From Fluviicola sp. XM-24bin1 (GTDB lineage Bacteria > Bacteroidota > Bacteroidia > Flavobacteriales_D > Crocinitomicaceae), in NCBI GenBank assembly GCA_003149635.1, contig QCWI01000010.1, positions 62,001 through 126,000 on the forward strand: a stretch of 64,000 bases of DNA, read 5' to 3'. The notes under the pieces are model-generated. The model had not been told where the DNA came from. It saw nothing but the letters and a program-made list of their open reading frames with translations, and did no database searches. Positions 9,672 through 18,506 of this stretch are shown here, piece by piece (the stretch's first letter is position 1; the number at the start of each line of letters is the position of its first letter). Both the position numbers and the translations under genes were made by a program.

Positions 9672-11822
9672 ATGAAACAAATCAAATTTGCATTACTGGC
9701 AGTTGTGATCTTTGCAGGATCGTTTGCAGCTCGCGCTGATGAAGGAATGTGGCTCCCTTTCTTACTAGGGCGAAACTACGAAGACATGAAAGCTCACGGA
9801 TTGAATCTTACCCCTGAGCAGATTTACGATATCAATAACGCTTCCTTGAAAGATGCCATCGTTTCTTTCGGTGGATTCTGTACAGGTGAAGTTATTTCCG
9901 ATAAAGGTTTGGTTCTTACCAACCACCACTGTGGATACGACGCTATCGCTGAAGCATCGACTTCGGAAAACAATATCCTAGACAACGGTTTCTGGGCTAA
10001 GAATCACGGAGAAGAAATTCCGGTTCCAGGCCTTTCGGTAACATTTATCGTGAGCATGGAAGATGTTACTTCTTCAGTTCTTGCAAACTTGAACGATAAC
10101 ATGTCCGAAGATGAGCGTAACGAGGAAATCGATAAAGTACGTAAAACCTTGATTGAAGATGCGACGAAAGGAACCATCTACTCTGCAAGCGTAAAGTCAT
10201 TCTTCGAAGGAAACGAGTTCTACCTATTTGTTAAGAAAACATACAAAGACATTCGTATTGTAGGAACGCCTCCTCAATCTGCTGGAAAGTACGGAGGAGA
10301 CACTGACAACTGGATGTGGCCTCGTCACACGGCTGACTTCTCAATGTTCCGTATTTATGCCGATTCAAACAACGAACCAGCTGACTACAGCGACAAGAAT
10401 GTTCCAATGAAGCCTAAGCACTCTTTGCCTATCAGCTTGAAAGGAGTGAAAGACGGAGATTACGCAATGGTTATGGGATTCCCTGGATCTACAGATCGTT
10501 ACTTGAGCTCTTGGGGAGTTGAGCAAGCGGTTACTTTGGAGCAGCCAAAACGCGTTGATATCCGCGCGATGAAATTGGACATCATGAAGAAGTACATGGA
10601 TATGGACACAGACGTTCGTTTGCAGTACTCTTCTAAATACGCTCAAGTTGCGAATTACTGGAAGTACTTCATTGGTCAAACGGCACAGGTGAAGAACAAC
10701 GATGTAATTGGTAAGAAACAAGCGTTGGAAGCGCAGTTCGCTGATTACATGAAGAACAAGCGATTGAACTTCGATATCATGGGTGCCATGAAAAAGTACT
10801 ACGAAGCAACAAACGACGTAGTGTACATCAATGCATACCAATCAGAGTTCTTGTATCAGGTAGATGCCATTATCAACGTGATTCGCTACAAATTCTGGGC
10901 GGATGCCATGGTAGACGAAGATCCAGTAATGAATCAGCGCGCTGGAATGATGGCTACATTCTTCAAACCACAAGTGATGGAATTCTTCGAAAAGAGCCAC
11001 TTGGAAATGGAAACAGAGATTGTACATGAAGTACTAGCGATGTACGTTGAAGACATTCCAGAAGGACAACACGGTGAATTCTTAGCGAAAATTGCTTCGA
11101 AAGGACGTAAAGGCGTTGATAAGTTCATGAAGAAAGCGAAGAAGAAATCCATCTTCTTGAACAAAGACAAGTTCGAAGCTTTTGCTGATAACCCAACGAT
11201 CGAAGCATTGGAAAAAGATCCAATGTATCAATTGGTAGTTGACATGTGGGACGCCAATGAAGCAGCAAATGGAACGGATGAAATGAAGAAGGTAGAAGAT
11301 GATTTGAGCAAAGCCAATCGTTTGTTTGTTTATCATTTGCGTGAAATGAACTCGGATAAAAACTACTATCCAAATGCTAACTTCACGTTGCGTGTGACTT
11401 ACGGAAATGTACTTCCTTACTCACCTAAAGATGGAATTACGTACAACTACACGACTACTTTGGAAGGAATGTTGGCGAAAGAAGACGCTTCAAATCCTGA
11501 GTTCAATGTAGATCCACGCATCAAGCAAGTACACAAGAAGCGTGATTATGGTCAGTATGCCGATGAGAATGGAAACTTGATCGTGAATTTCCTTTCGAAC
11601 AATGACATTACAGGTGGAAACTCAGGTTCCCCAGTAATTAACGGAGATGGTGAATTGATCGGAACTGCATTCGACGGTAACTGGGAAGCGATGTCTGGTG
11701 ACATCTATTTCGAGCCGAATATTCAGCGTACTATTTCTTGTGACATCCGCTACACATTGTGGTTGGTTGACAAGTGTTATGGTGCAACGAACATCATTCA
11801 AGAATTGAACATCGTTAAGTAA
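9672..11822 (+). CDS. S46-family dipeptidyl peptidase, DPP7-type
   Basis: Periplasmic serine dipeptidyl peptidase of family S46, releasing dipeptides from oligopeptides. A signal peptide ends at ARAD. The catalytic triad region is visible: TNHHCGYD (His85/86), WPRHTADFS (Asp222) and GGNSGSP (Ser651). The residue 18 positions after the catalytic serine, which separates DPP7 (Gly) from DPP11 (Arg) in Porphyromonas, is Gly669 in FDGNWEAMSGDI. A preference for hydrophobic P1 residues, rather than Asp or Glu, is therefore inferred. At 716 residues it is full length. The ATG at 9672 is followed by a typical MKQIKFALL leader. A strong terminator follows. Confidence 0.95.
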   Translation: MKQIKFALLAVVIFAGSFAARADEGMWLPFLLGRNYEDMKAHGLNLTPEQIYDINNASLKDAIVSFGGFCTGEVISDKGLVLTNHHCGYDAIAEASTSENNILDNGFWAKNHGEEIPVPGLSVTFIVSMEDVTSSVLANLNDNMSEDERNEEIDKVRKTLIEDATKGTIYSASVKSFFEGNEFYLFVKKTYKDIRIVGTPPQSAGKYGGDTDNWMWPRHTADFSMFRIYADSNNEPADYSDKNVPMKPKHSLPISLKGVKDGDYAMVMGFPGSTDRYLSSWGVEQAVTLEQPKRVDIRAMKLDIMKKYMDMDTDVRLQYSSKYAQVANYWKYFIGQTAQVKNNDVIGKKQALEAQFADYMKNKRLNFDIMGAMKKYYEATNDVVYINAYQSEFLYQVDAIINVIRYKFWADAMVDEDPVMNQRAGMMATFFKPQVMEFFEKSHLEMETEIVHEVLAMYVEDIPEGQHGEFLAKIASKGRKGVDKFMKKAKKKSIFLNKDKFEAFADNPTIEALEKDPMYQLVVDMWDANEAANGTDEMKKVEDDLSKANRLFVYHLREMNSDKNYYPNANFTLRVTYGNVLPYSPKDGITYNYTTTLEGMLAKEDASNPEFNVDPRIKQVHKKRDYGQYADENGNLIVNFLSNNDITGGNSGSPVINGDGELIGTAFDGNWEAMSGDIYFEPNIQRTISCDIRYTLWLVDKCYGATNIIQELNIVK

Positions 11823-11840
11823 GACTTAACTACATATTTT

Positions 11841-11884
11841 AAAATCCCCGTTTATCGATCAAATTCGAGATGCGGGGATTTTTT
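11841..11884 (+). terminator. Rho-independent terminator after the S46 peptidase
   Basis: AAATCCCCG at 11842-11850 pairs with CGGGGATTT ending near 11881, across a loop of about 22 bases, and runs into T6. It separates the S46 gene from the TerB-J pair that starts 12 bases later. Confidence 0.85.
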
Positions 11885-11895
11885 AGTTTAACCAC

Positions 11896-12714
11896 ATGAC
11901 CTTATCTCAAATCACTGATCTCAACGAGGATTCGCTAGAAACTTATGGCGCATTGACCTCAGTGCTCGTCGTATTACTCATCTTTTTCGGGCCGTTCTTT
12001 GCGTATTACCTCTACTCTGTTTGGAGAGTTCGGCGGTGGGAAAACAGCATTTTACATCGAAAAGGTGATCGAAACGCACATAATTTCGGGCTGGCTTACG
12101 TCGTTCTTATCGGAATGCTTTTGAAACAAGATCCGAGAGAATACGCTGCGAAAAGCTCGTTCATCAAGAAATCGTTGCAGGAGATTTCGGCCAATACCAT
12201 TGATCTGGATAACATCCTCCAGAAAATCCATCAGAGAGATGTTCGCGTGAAGCATGTTGCCCACTGGGCCAATTTACGATTGAGCGAAGTGGAACGAGAA
12301 GAATTGATGTATGCGCTGATTGAAATCGTGTACATGGATGAAACACTGATTCGAAAGGAGATGTCCCTCCTACTTGACTTCGTGAAATACACGCATATTT
12401 CGAAGCGCGATCTGGAAAGCATGATGGCGTCTCACAAGCAACGTTTGGCCCGCGAAGCGGAAGAAGAACGACGAGAAGAACAGAAAAAGCGCAGGGAATC
12501 CACCTTGGCGTATCGTCGTGAAAAAGCGTTTCAAATATTGGGTGTATCACCTTTCGCCTGTCATGATGAAATAAAGAAAGCCTACCGTGAATTGGTCAAA
12601 AAGCACCATCCCGATCTTTTTTATGGAAAGGACGCATCTCTCAGAGAAGCGGCTGAAAGTCGATTCATCGAAATTCAGAAGGCGTATGACCTGATCACTT
12701 CAAATATTTCGTAG
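11896..12714 (+). CDS. Membrane-anchored TerB-like plus J-domain protein (copy 1)
   Basis: One transmembrane segment near residues 21-45 is followed by a helical TerB/DjlA-like region (about 65-170), a charged Arg/Glu-rich linker, and a C-terminal J domain (about 210-272) with the HPD motif at 238-240 in KKHHPDLF. J domains stimulate the ATPase of DnaK, so this is a candidate membrane-tethered co-chaperone. The layout resembles DjlA. It is followed 9 bases later by a paralogue of the same architecture. The client or site of action is unknown. Confidence 0.87.
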   Translation: MTLSQITDLNEDSLETYGALTSVLVVLLIFFGPFFAYYLYSVWRVRRWENSILHRKGDRNAHNFGLAYVVLIGMLLKQDPREYAAKSSFIKKSLQEISANTIDLDNILQKIHQRDVRVKHVAHWANLRLSEVEREELMYALIEIVYMDETLIRKEMSLLLDFVKYTHISKRDLESMMASHKQRLAREAEEERREEQKKRRESTLAYRREKAFQILGVSPFACHDEIKKAYRELVKKHHPDLFYGKDASLREAAESRFIEIQKAYDLITSNIS

Positions 12715-12723
12715 ATTCGAATT

Positions 12724-13569
12724 GTGAGAGGATTATTGCTAGAGGTCGATTGGAATCAGGTTGAGAAGGATGCATTAAACAGTCACGGCTGGTGGTCAGT
12801 GGCACTCATACTCTTCATCGTTATTGCTCCTGGAGTTATTTTCTATTTCTATTCTAATTGGAAAATGAAACGTTGGGAGAATTCCATTCTTCCCAAAACA
12901 GGTGACGAATCCAATCGAAATTTTGCCATGGCGTACCTATGTCTAGCCATGCTTCTGATGAAGAACGATCGTCGGGAATTTGAACTCAAACAAAGTCGAC
13001 TGAATCATGCCTTAGCTGAATTTTCTCATAGCTTGCGTGATTTGGAAAATGAGTTCAACGAATTGCTCACCAAGGACATTCGCCTGAAACATGTTGCCAA
13101 ATGGGTAAATTGGAAGTTCAATCACGTGCAGCGTGAGGAGCTGATGTATCTATTGATTGAAATTTCATTAATCGATGGCTCCATCATTTCCAGAGAACAA
13201 GAAATACTGTTCGAACTCGCCGATCACTTCGAAATCAGCAGAAAAGAATTGAAAAGTATGGTGGCTTCGCATTATCAGCGCATGGAGCGTGAACGTCGTG
13301 AGCACCGAAAAAAGCAACAGGAATGGCGACAAAAGGAACGAAAGGAGCGAAAAGCAAGAATCGTTAAGAGTGATAGTGATAGAGAACGTGCCTTTGAAAT
13401 CCTCGGAATCTCTCCTCATGCCTCAGAAGCCGAAATAAAAAAAGCGTTTCGATCCTTGGTTAAAAAGCATCATCCTGACCGTTTTGCTGGGCAAGAGGAA
13501 GCTATTGTAAAAGCAGCAGAGGCGCGGTTTATAGAGATTCAGCAGGCCTACAAAATCATCACTGGTTAA
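12724..13569 (+). CDS. Membrane-anchored TerB-like plus J-domain protein (copy 2)
   Basis: Tandem paralogue of the preceding gene: same N-terminal transmembrane segment (about 23-43), the shared RWENSIL block just after it, VKHVA/LKHVAKW-type blocks, the TerB-like helices, an Arg-rich linker, and a J domain with HPD at 250-252 in KKHHPDRF. The start is GTG at 12724, as no ATG fits; upstream in the same frame is very short. The two copies differ most in the linker and N-terminus, and the shared blocks suggest an old duplication. Probably co-transcribed with copy 1. Confidence 0.86.
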   Translation: MRGLLLEVDWNQVEKDALNSHGWWSVALILFIVIAPGVIFYFYSNWKMKRWENSILPKTGDESNRNFAMAYLCLAMLLMKNDRREFELKQSRLNHALAEFSHSLRDLENEFNELLTKDIRLKHVAKWVNWKFNHVQREELMYLLIEISLIDGSIISREQEILFELADHFEISRKELKSMVASHYQRMERERREHRKKQQEWRQKERKERKARIVKSDSDRERAFEILGISPHASEAEIKKAFRSLVKKHHPDRFAGQEEAIVKAAEARFIEIQQAYKIITG

Positions 13570-13661
13570 CAAAGATTGGTGGCATTTCCCAAAAAAATAT
13601 AATCGGATACTAGGAACAATCGGGAGGCGTTTTTGGAAGGAAACCAAAAAAACAACTCACC

Positions 13662-15209
13662 ATGAAGCAGCCAAATTCTGTGCGGGTGCTACTTGTATTC
13701 GCTGTTATATTCGCCTTTTTATTTCATAGACAAAGTTTGGGATTGAATGTTGTAATCTTCGAAGGCCTACTCTTCGGATGGTTTGCGTTCACTCAGCAAT
13801 TAAAACTAAAAACCTTTTTTGAGCGACTCGTTTTCGCATGTACTTTACTAACCATAGGATTTACCGTCCTCCACCACTCTATTTGGAGTTATTTGATCCA
13901 TTTTTCAGTGCTATTTATGTACGTCGGAGTACTAATTGCTCCTAAGCTCAGATCCCTCGTAAACGTTATGGGAATGGCTTTGAGCAATATTTTCCTTTCG
14001 TACAACGAATTGTTCCGTGATAAGCCCGACGATGCAGAAATTCCGCAAAAGGAATCGAAGCGTAAATTTCAATTCAAACGACTTCGTTTTTATATCATCC
14101 CAGTGGCCATCATCATCCTGTTTGCATCGTTGTACGGCTTTGCCAATCCTGATTTCGGGGAATACGTGTATGCCGTGTTGGGAGAATTGTACGAAGCTCT
14201 GATTTACTTCTTCAAGAACATCGATTTCTTGTGGATCATGACCTTCCTACTTGGAGTGATCGTCTGCATCTTCTTGCTCATGCGTAAGAAAAATGAAGTA
14301 TTGGAAGAGCGTGACACCAAAGCTCTGGACGATAAGATCCGTGTGCGCAACAAATACGCGAGATCGACAATGACGGGCCTCAAGAACGAATACCGAGTGG
14401 GAATCTTCCTGTTTGGTGCATTGAACTTGTTGCTTTTGATGATGAATATCATGGACATCGATAAAGTATGGTTGCATTTTAAGTTCGAAGGTCAGTATTT
14501 GCGCCAGTTCGTGCATTACGGAACCATCGTGTTGATTGTCGCGATTCTACTTTCGATTGTTCTGGTATTGTCATTTTTCCGAGGAAATCTCAACTTCTAT
14601 AAGAAGAATGTATGGTTGAAACGACTATGTTATTTGTGGTTGGCACAAAATGGCATCTTGGCGATTTCAGCGGCTGTTCGAAATTACTATTACATTCAGC
14701 ATTACTCGTTGGCGCACAAGAGAATTGCCGTAATATTTTTCATTCTACTAGTATTGTACGGATTGTTCAGCGTTTTCATCAAGATTCGCGACACACGATC
14801 GAATTTCTATTTGTTGCGCAAGAATGCCGTTGCCTGGTTGATCGTTTTGACCGTTTCTTCTGGATTTAACTGGGATAGAATCATCGCGAAGTATAATTTC
14901 AGTCGTGGCGATGGAGCTTTTGTGCACTTGAACTTCCTTTCAACGCTATCTGATTCCGCCCTACCGCACTTGGATCAACCGTTGGATAAGGTCACTGCCA
15001 TGGATCGCAAACAAGGTCTTTGGATGAGCGCTTTTAAACGAGGACTTTCGCGCAAGCGCTACTGTAAAATGTATATGAGTCCAGAGGAATACAGCATGAT
15101 GATTGAATATCGTAAGGCTGCGTTTCAATGGGAATGGAAGAAGAAATCCTGGTTGGAATGGAATTATGCGGAGTGGAAAGCGTACAATGAAATACGTAAT
15201 AATGAATGA
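13662..15209 (+). CDS. Multipass membrane protein, DUF4173/DUF4153-like
   Basis: A 515-residue integral membrane protein with roughly a dozen hydrophobic segments, a charged cytoplasmic loop near 120-140 and a soluble C-terminal tail rich in Trp, Lys and Glu. The opening LFHRQSLGLNVVIFEGLLF and the later YNFSRGDGAFVHLNFL-type region resemble DUF4173 proteins of Bacteroidota. No enzymatic motif is visible. The ATG at 13662 follows 92 bases of non-coding sequence after the J-domain gene. Function is unknown; transporter or signalling roles are both open. Confidence 0.68.
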   Translation: MKQPNSVRVLLVFAVIFAFLFHRQSLGLNVVIFEGLLFGWFAFTQQLKLKTFFERLVFACTLLTIGFTVLHHSIWSYLIHFSVLFMYVGVLIAPKLRSLVNVMGMALSNIFLSYNELFRDKPDDAEIPQKESKRKFQFKRLRFYIIPVAIIILFASLYGFANPDFGEYVYAVLGELYEALIYFFKNIDFLWIMTFLLGVIVCIFLLMRKKNEVLEERDTKALDDKIRVRNKYARSTMTGLKNEYRVGIFLFGALNLLLLMMNIMDIDKVWLHFKFEGQYLRQFVHYGTIVLIVAILLSIVLVLSFFRGNLNFYKKNVWLKRLCYLWLAQNGILAISAAVRNYYYIQHYSLAHKRIAVIFFILLVLYGLFSVFIKIRDTRSNFYLLRKNAVAWLIVLTVSSGFNWDRIIAKYNFSRGDGAFVHLNFLSTLSDSALPHLDQPLDKVTAMDRKQGLWMSAFKRGLSRKRYCKMYMSPEEYSMMIEYRKAAFQWEWKKKSWLEWNYAEWKAYNEIRNNE

Positions 15210-15323
15210 TGAGTTATGAATTATGAATTCTGTACGCTGAAAGCCCTTTTAATAAGGAATAAAGAATCATAAATATTGAATAACGGGCTCTGAGGCTCTC
15301 GAAGTGTCCGTTTTTATTACTAC
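15197..15323. repeat. Intergenic region with TTATGAATTATGAATT tandem tract
   Basis: Between two convergent genes, 15197-15229 contains near-tandem units of the form AATGA / TTATGAA. The remainder includes AACGG at 15282-15286 and CCGTT with a T-run at 15308-15315, which could be a weak terminator stem with a long loop. I see no gene here. Confidence 0.35.
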
Positions 15324-16400
15324 CTATTGCTTCATAGCGATTCCGAAGTGCGAGTAGATTGGACGTTCGATACCATCGCTGTCTGCCGGACGGTTGATGA
15401 TTCCTCCCATGTTGCGCACGTACATGCAAGAAGATCCCCCTTGATCGCAGGCCATAGCGTCAGACGCTCCTAAGGCTCTTAGGATTTTCGCACAATCCTG
15501 ATAGGTCAATCCGGCGCTGTAATCCGGGCGTTTTCCATCCACGATCATCAGGTACAAATACGTTCCTTCCGCGTTTACTGCCATCACTGTGCGGGCGTAT
15601 GGGCGATCGTTTTCGTGCTTTACTAATTCGTTGTTTTTGAGGATATCAAATCGGCCCCAAATCGTGTTGTAGTAGGCATCCTTATATTCCGTATCAACAA
15701 ATGATTCCTCGTAATACTTTGCTTTGTTTTCTTTGGAAATCCCAATGAACGGGCGCTTTTTCGTATCGGCCATCATTACGACTTTACCGTCAGAAACCCA
15801 GTTTCCAGACCATTCGCCCAATTCGCAGTCCATTGCCATGGTTTCTCCCGCTTCTCCATTAATTGCAAGAATACAGTTGTTTTTCTCGGCGAATTTCGAT
15901 GTAAGGAACTTCTTCCCTTTCTTTCTGGTAATCTGTACGTCTACCGCAGGATGCGTAAGATCTATTCGAGCCACAAAGCTCACCGCATTCGGATCTTTTT
16001 GAGTAATCGTTACCAGCTGAATCGCTTCGTTGATGGGACGTTCCGCCAATTCTGCTTTCGGGAATTCTTTCTTTAATTCCGTGAGATCGTAAGGCGTTCC
16101 TCCGGATACGGATACTCCCATCATTTGCACCTTCCTGATTTTCTCATTCAAAAATGTCATTTCAGAGCGCATGAAATCCATTTTCTTATCAATAATCAAT
16201 AGAAGCATCAAAAGGACAAGGCCTCCGTTGATATACAATCTTTTTTGCTCTGAAATGCGTTTCAACCAGCGTCGTCCCAACCAATTCAGCAAAATGATTC
16301 CAACAACAAGCATCAATAACAAGGCATACAAAGGTAAGTCCATGAGACGCCATGTCACTGAAATCAAGTTGTCAATAAGATTATTAATGAAATTTCCCAT
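15324..16400 (-). CDS. Phosphodiester glycosidase (NAGPA-domain) family membrane protein
   Basis: An N-terminal hydrophobic helix (about residues 22-40) and a second (about 52-68) anchor the protein. The C-terminal 230 residues form a NAGPA/DUF2233 domain: CILAINGEAGETMAMDC, RPYARTVMAVNAEG, LYLMIVDGKRPDYSAGLT and the DQGGSSCM block near residue 318. The domain is known from the uncovering enzyme that cleaves GlcNAc phosphodiesters and from bacterial exopolysaccharide-related proteins. It is the last gene of a three-gene minus-strand set with the SRPBCC and DUF2807 genes (gaps of 18 and 36 bases). Bacterial substrate unknown. Confidence 0.85.
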   Translation of the reverse strand: MGNFINNLIDNLISVTWRLMDLPLYALLLMLVVGIILLNWLGRRWLKRISEQKRLYINGGLVLLMLLLIIDKKMDFMRSEMTFLNEKIRKVQMMGVSVSGGTPYDLTELKKEFPKAELAERPINEAIQLVTITQKDPNAVSFVARIDLTHPAVDVQITRKKGKKFLTSKFAEKNNCILAINGEAGETMAMDCELGEWSGNWVSDGKVVMMADTKKRPFIGISKENKAKYYEESFVDTEYKDAYYNTIWGRFDILKNNELVKHENDRPYARTVMAVNAEGTYLYLMIVDGKRPDYSAGLTYQDCAKILRALGASDAMACDQGGSSCMYVRNMGGIINRPADSDGIERPIYSHFGIAMKQ

Positions 16401-16418
16401 TCAGTATCGGCGAAGATA

Positions 16419-17408
16419 CTAAGACTTTACCGCAAATAGAACTTCTGTTTCCAAATCGTTTTCCTCGGTATTCGTTGGGCTATTCAAATAGCGCTCCATC
16501 GGATCAACTCCTTTGTTGGCTTTGAACTGCTTTCCGCGCTGACGCATCATCTGCGCTGACCAAATATTTCCCGTGAATCGGTACGGCCCTTTTCCATGGA
16601 TTACATGCACTTTCGTTGCGGGTACACTCCCCGTAATCACTCCTGAAGGCAAATCAGATGGAATTTCACTTACCGGAACGCAAGCCGTATAAGACGTTTG
16701 CCCTTTAACCATTTCCCATTTATGATAGATTGAGAAGGCATCACCGCTTACTTTGTCAGGATGATTCTCCATCACATAGGTCATCAGCTTCGTATAATCT
16801 TCCTCCATCGCGCTTGAAATCTCTTTGATGGCAACATCGCGCTTAATACCAATATACGTAGCACCTCCGAAATCCTGAATTCCTTTAACGGTCATAGTAT
16901 GTGGAACTTCACCTTGCTCGGTGTAATCCTTCAACATGGTTAATCCTCGTTCGTAATCCATTCCAAAAAATGCTTCCGTCATTTTCTTCATCCAGAACAG
17001 GAAAAACGGCAAACTGCTATCCATGTCCCAAGACAAACGCACTCCTTCCCCTTCTTCTTTCATTTGAAACGAAACTTTCGCCTTCGATTTCCATGGCTTC
17101 AGGAACATCAAGTCGATATCTACTGAAGTGTTCTCTACTTTATTTGCGATGGTCATCTCACCGGCTCCAACGATATCTCCTTCCCACGAATAGAACTTAC
17201 CGTCTTCGCGAACGGTCACTTTGGCTTCAGGCTCGGCTACTAACCAAGGAGACCAGTCCGTCCAGGTATGGAAATCGCTTACAATTTTGAATACTTTGTC
17301 AATAGGGGCGTTGATCAGAGCTGATCTTTCAATCTGCATTTTGGGCATGTCGGTACGTTTAATAGTCAGCGAAAGATATTGATTTACAACAAGAATCCCA
17401 ATCACCAA
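16419..17408 (-). CDS. SRPBCC-domain protein with C-terminal GyrI-like region
   Basis: After an N-terminal hydrophobic segment comes an SRPBCC (START-like, polyketide-cyclase) domain: IERSALINAPIDKVFKIVSD, WTDWSPW, then GMDYERGLTMLKDY at its end near residue 167. The C-terminal half (VKGIQDFGGATYIGIK through KVHVIHGKGPY) looks like a GyrI/AraC effector-binding fold. The start is uncertain: the frame has TTG at 17408 and GTG at 17405 but its first ATG is only at 17348, after the hydrophobic stretch. It lies between a DUF2807 lipoprotein and a NAGPA-domain gene, likely in one operon. Ligand unknown. Confidence 0.82.
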   Translation of the reverse strand: MVIGILVVNQYLSLTIKRTDMPKMQIERSALINAPIDKVFKIVSDFHTWTDWSPWLVAEPEAKVTVREDGKFYSWEGDIVGAGEMTIANKVENTSVDIDLMFLKPWKSKAKVSFQMKEEGEGVRLSWDMDSSLPFFLFWMKKMTEAFFGMDYERGLTMLKDYTEQGEVPHTMTVKGIQDFGGATYIGIKRDVAIKEISSAMEEDYTKLMTYVMENHPDKVSGDAFSIYHKWEMVKGQTSYTACVPVSEIPSDLPSGVITGSVPATKVHVIHGKGPYRFTGNIWSAQMMRQRGKQFKANKGVDPMERYLNSPTNTEENDLETEVLFAVKS

Positions 17409-17444
17409 CGCAGGTACTTGGGAAACTCGGTAAATGACTTGTAA

Positions 17445-18161
17445 TTATTGTTTGTTAACGGAAGATGCTCCCGAGATATCCAATTCGTTGATCACTCCGT
17501 TTCCCTTATAATTGAAGCGACTTACTCCTGAAACTTCGATATCCATCACTCCATCGCAAGTTAATTCGGCTTTACTTGCTCCTGAAAGGTCGATTTCCAA
17601 ATAATTGTTGATCAAGAAGGCGAAATCTCCGATATTACTGGCACCAGACGCCTTCATTTCGGTAGAATCGGTAGTTCCCCAAATTTCTACGTTGGATGCT
17701 CCTTCTGCGTTAACTTTTATATCTCCGGTGTAAATTCCTCCTTGAAAACGACTGGCTCCATCGATATCAATCTCGAAGTTAGATGTCGTAACGTCGTTAA
17801 TGAATTCCACGCGTGATGCGTCATCCAGCAGCACTTGATCTATCGTTGTTGCGCTCACATAAATCTTGATTTCAGAACCTGATTTAATGCGAATGTTGTT
17901 TTTCAATCTGATTTTCAGCACCCCATTTACGACATCGGTAAGAATGTATTGATGCAAGTTGGAATTCGCTTCAACAATGACCTCTTCTTGTTGTCCGAAG
18001 GTAACTTCAACTTCCATCGCGTCGGATACATCCAGTTTTGTATAGCCGGATAACTGACGCGTTTCCGTTGTGATATCATCCGATGGTTTGATTGCTTTTT
18101 TACATGACGTGAAGACGAATGCTATGGATAGAACTGCTCCAAAAAAATACGTTGCTCTCAT
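17445..18161 (-). CDS. DUF2807 (head GIN domain) lipoprotein
   Basis: Exported lipoprotein with a putative auto-transporter adhesin head GIN fold. The ATG at 18161 gives a lipoprotein signal MRATYFFGAVLS ending in the lipobox FTSC; a longer frame upstream lacks this and is rejected. The mature part has repeated right-handed helix turns with the recurring D.SGAS / DGASR / SGVSR pattern typical of DUF2807. Function unknown; the family is abundant in Bacteroidota envelopes. It starts the minus-strand set that continues with the SRPBCC and NAGPA genes. Confidence 0.88.
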   Translation of the reverse strand: MRATYFFGAVLSIAFVFTSCKKAIKPSDDITTETRQLSGYTKLDVSDAMEVEVTFGQQEEVIVEANSNLHQYILTDVVNGVLKIRLKNNIRIKSGSEIKIYVSATTIDQVLLDDASRVEFINDVTTSNFEIDIDGASRFQGGIYTGDIKVNAEGASNVEIWGTTDSTEMKASGASNIGDFAFLINNYLEIDLSGASKAELTCDGVMDIEVSGVSRFNYKGNGVINELDISGASSVNKQ

Positions 18162-18506
18162 AATTTCAATTTTGTTTACTCTTATGACAATGGAATTGAA
18201 GGTACCCCCTAGTGTGAAGTGCAAATAATATAATTTATTTTTTTTTACATTGATATAAAGCAACTTAACTCATTTTAACTAAAGCATTAATTACCCCTAG
18301 TTCGCCATTTAGCGAATTAGCTAATTAGCGAATTCTACAATTTTAGAATTGGATTTCACTAGGATCTCATTTCGAAAATCACTATTCTATATTACGCACG
18401 AACTACGTCCGATCAAAGAAATTATCCCAAAAATCGAGCATTACAATCGCTTTGACTATGAATCCAATGACAAGAAGTTCAAAAAATGAAAACATAACAT
18501 ATCATT
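18162..18506. other. 345-base gap: short repeats and a possible gene remnant
   Basis: The part next to 18162 is the probable promoter region of the DUF2807 gene and is AT-rich. At 18309-18336 the unit AGCGAATT occurs twice around the palindrome AATTAGCTAATT. From 18325 to 18489 (+) an open frame of 54 codons without an ATG looks protein-like (HELRPIKEIIPKIEHYN, YESNDKKFKK) and ends in TGA. It may be the tail of a degraded gene. No RNA gene was seen. Confidence 0.4.
18325..18489 (+). pseudogene. Possible C-terminal gene remnant, family not recognised
   Basis: Open frame after a TAA stop at 18322, ending TGA at 18487-18489. It has no ATG; TTG at 18349 is the only plausible start. The composition is that of a soluble charged protein end rather than random AT-rich translation (repeated Ile-Pro-Lys-Ile and Asp-Lys-Lys groups). 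No family is recognised, and chance cannot be excluded. Confidence 0.28.

Noticed and set aside
10365-10841. A 158-residue minus-strand open frame inside the S46 gene
   Set aside because: Antisense to conserved S46 sequence, no domain, and rich in shadow-type Val/Leu/His codons.
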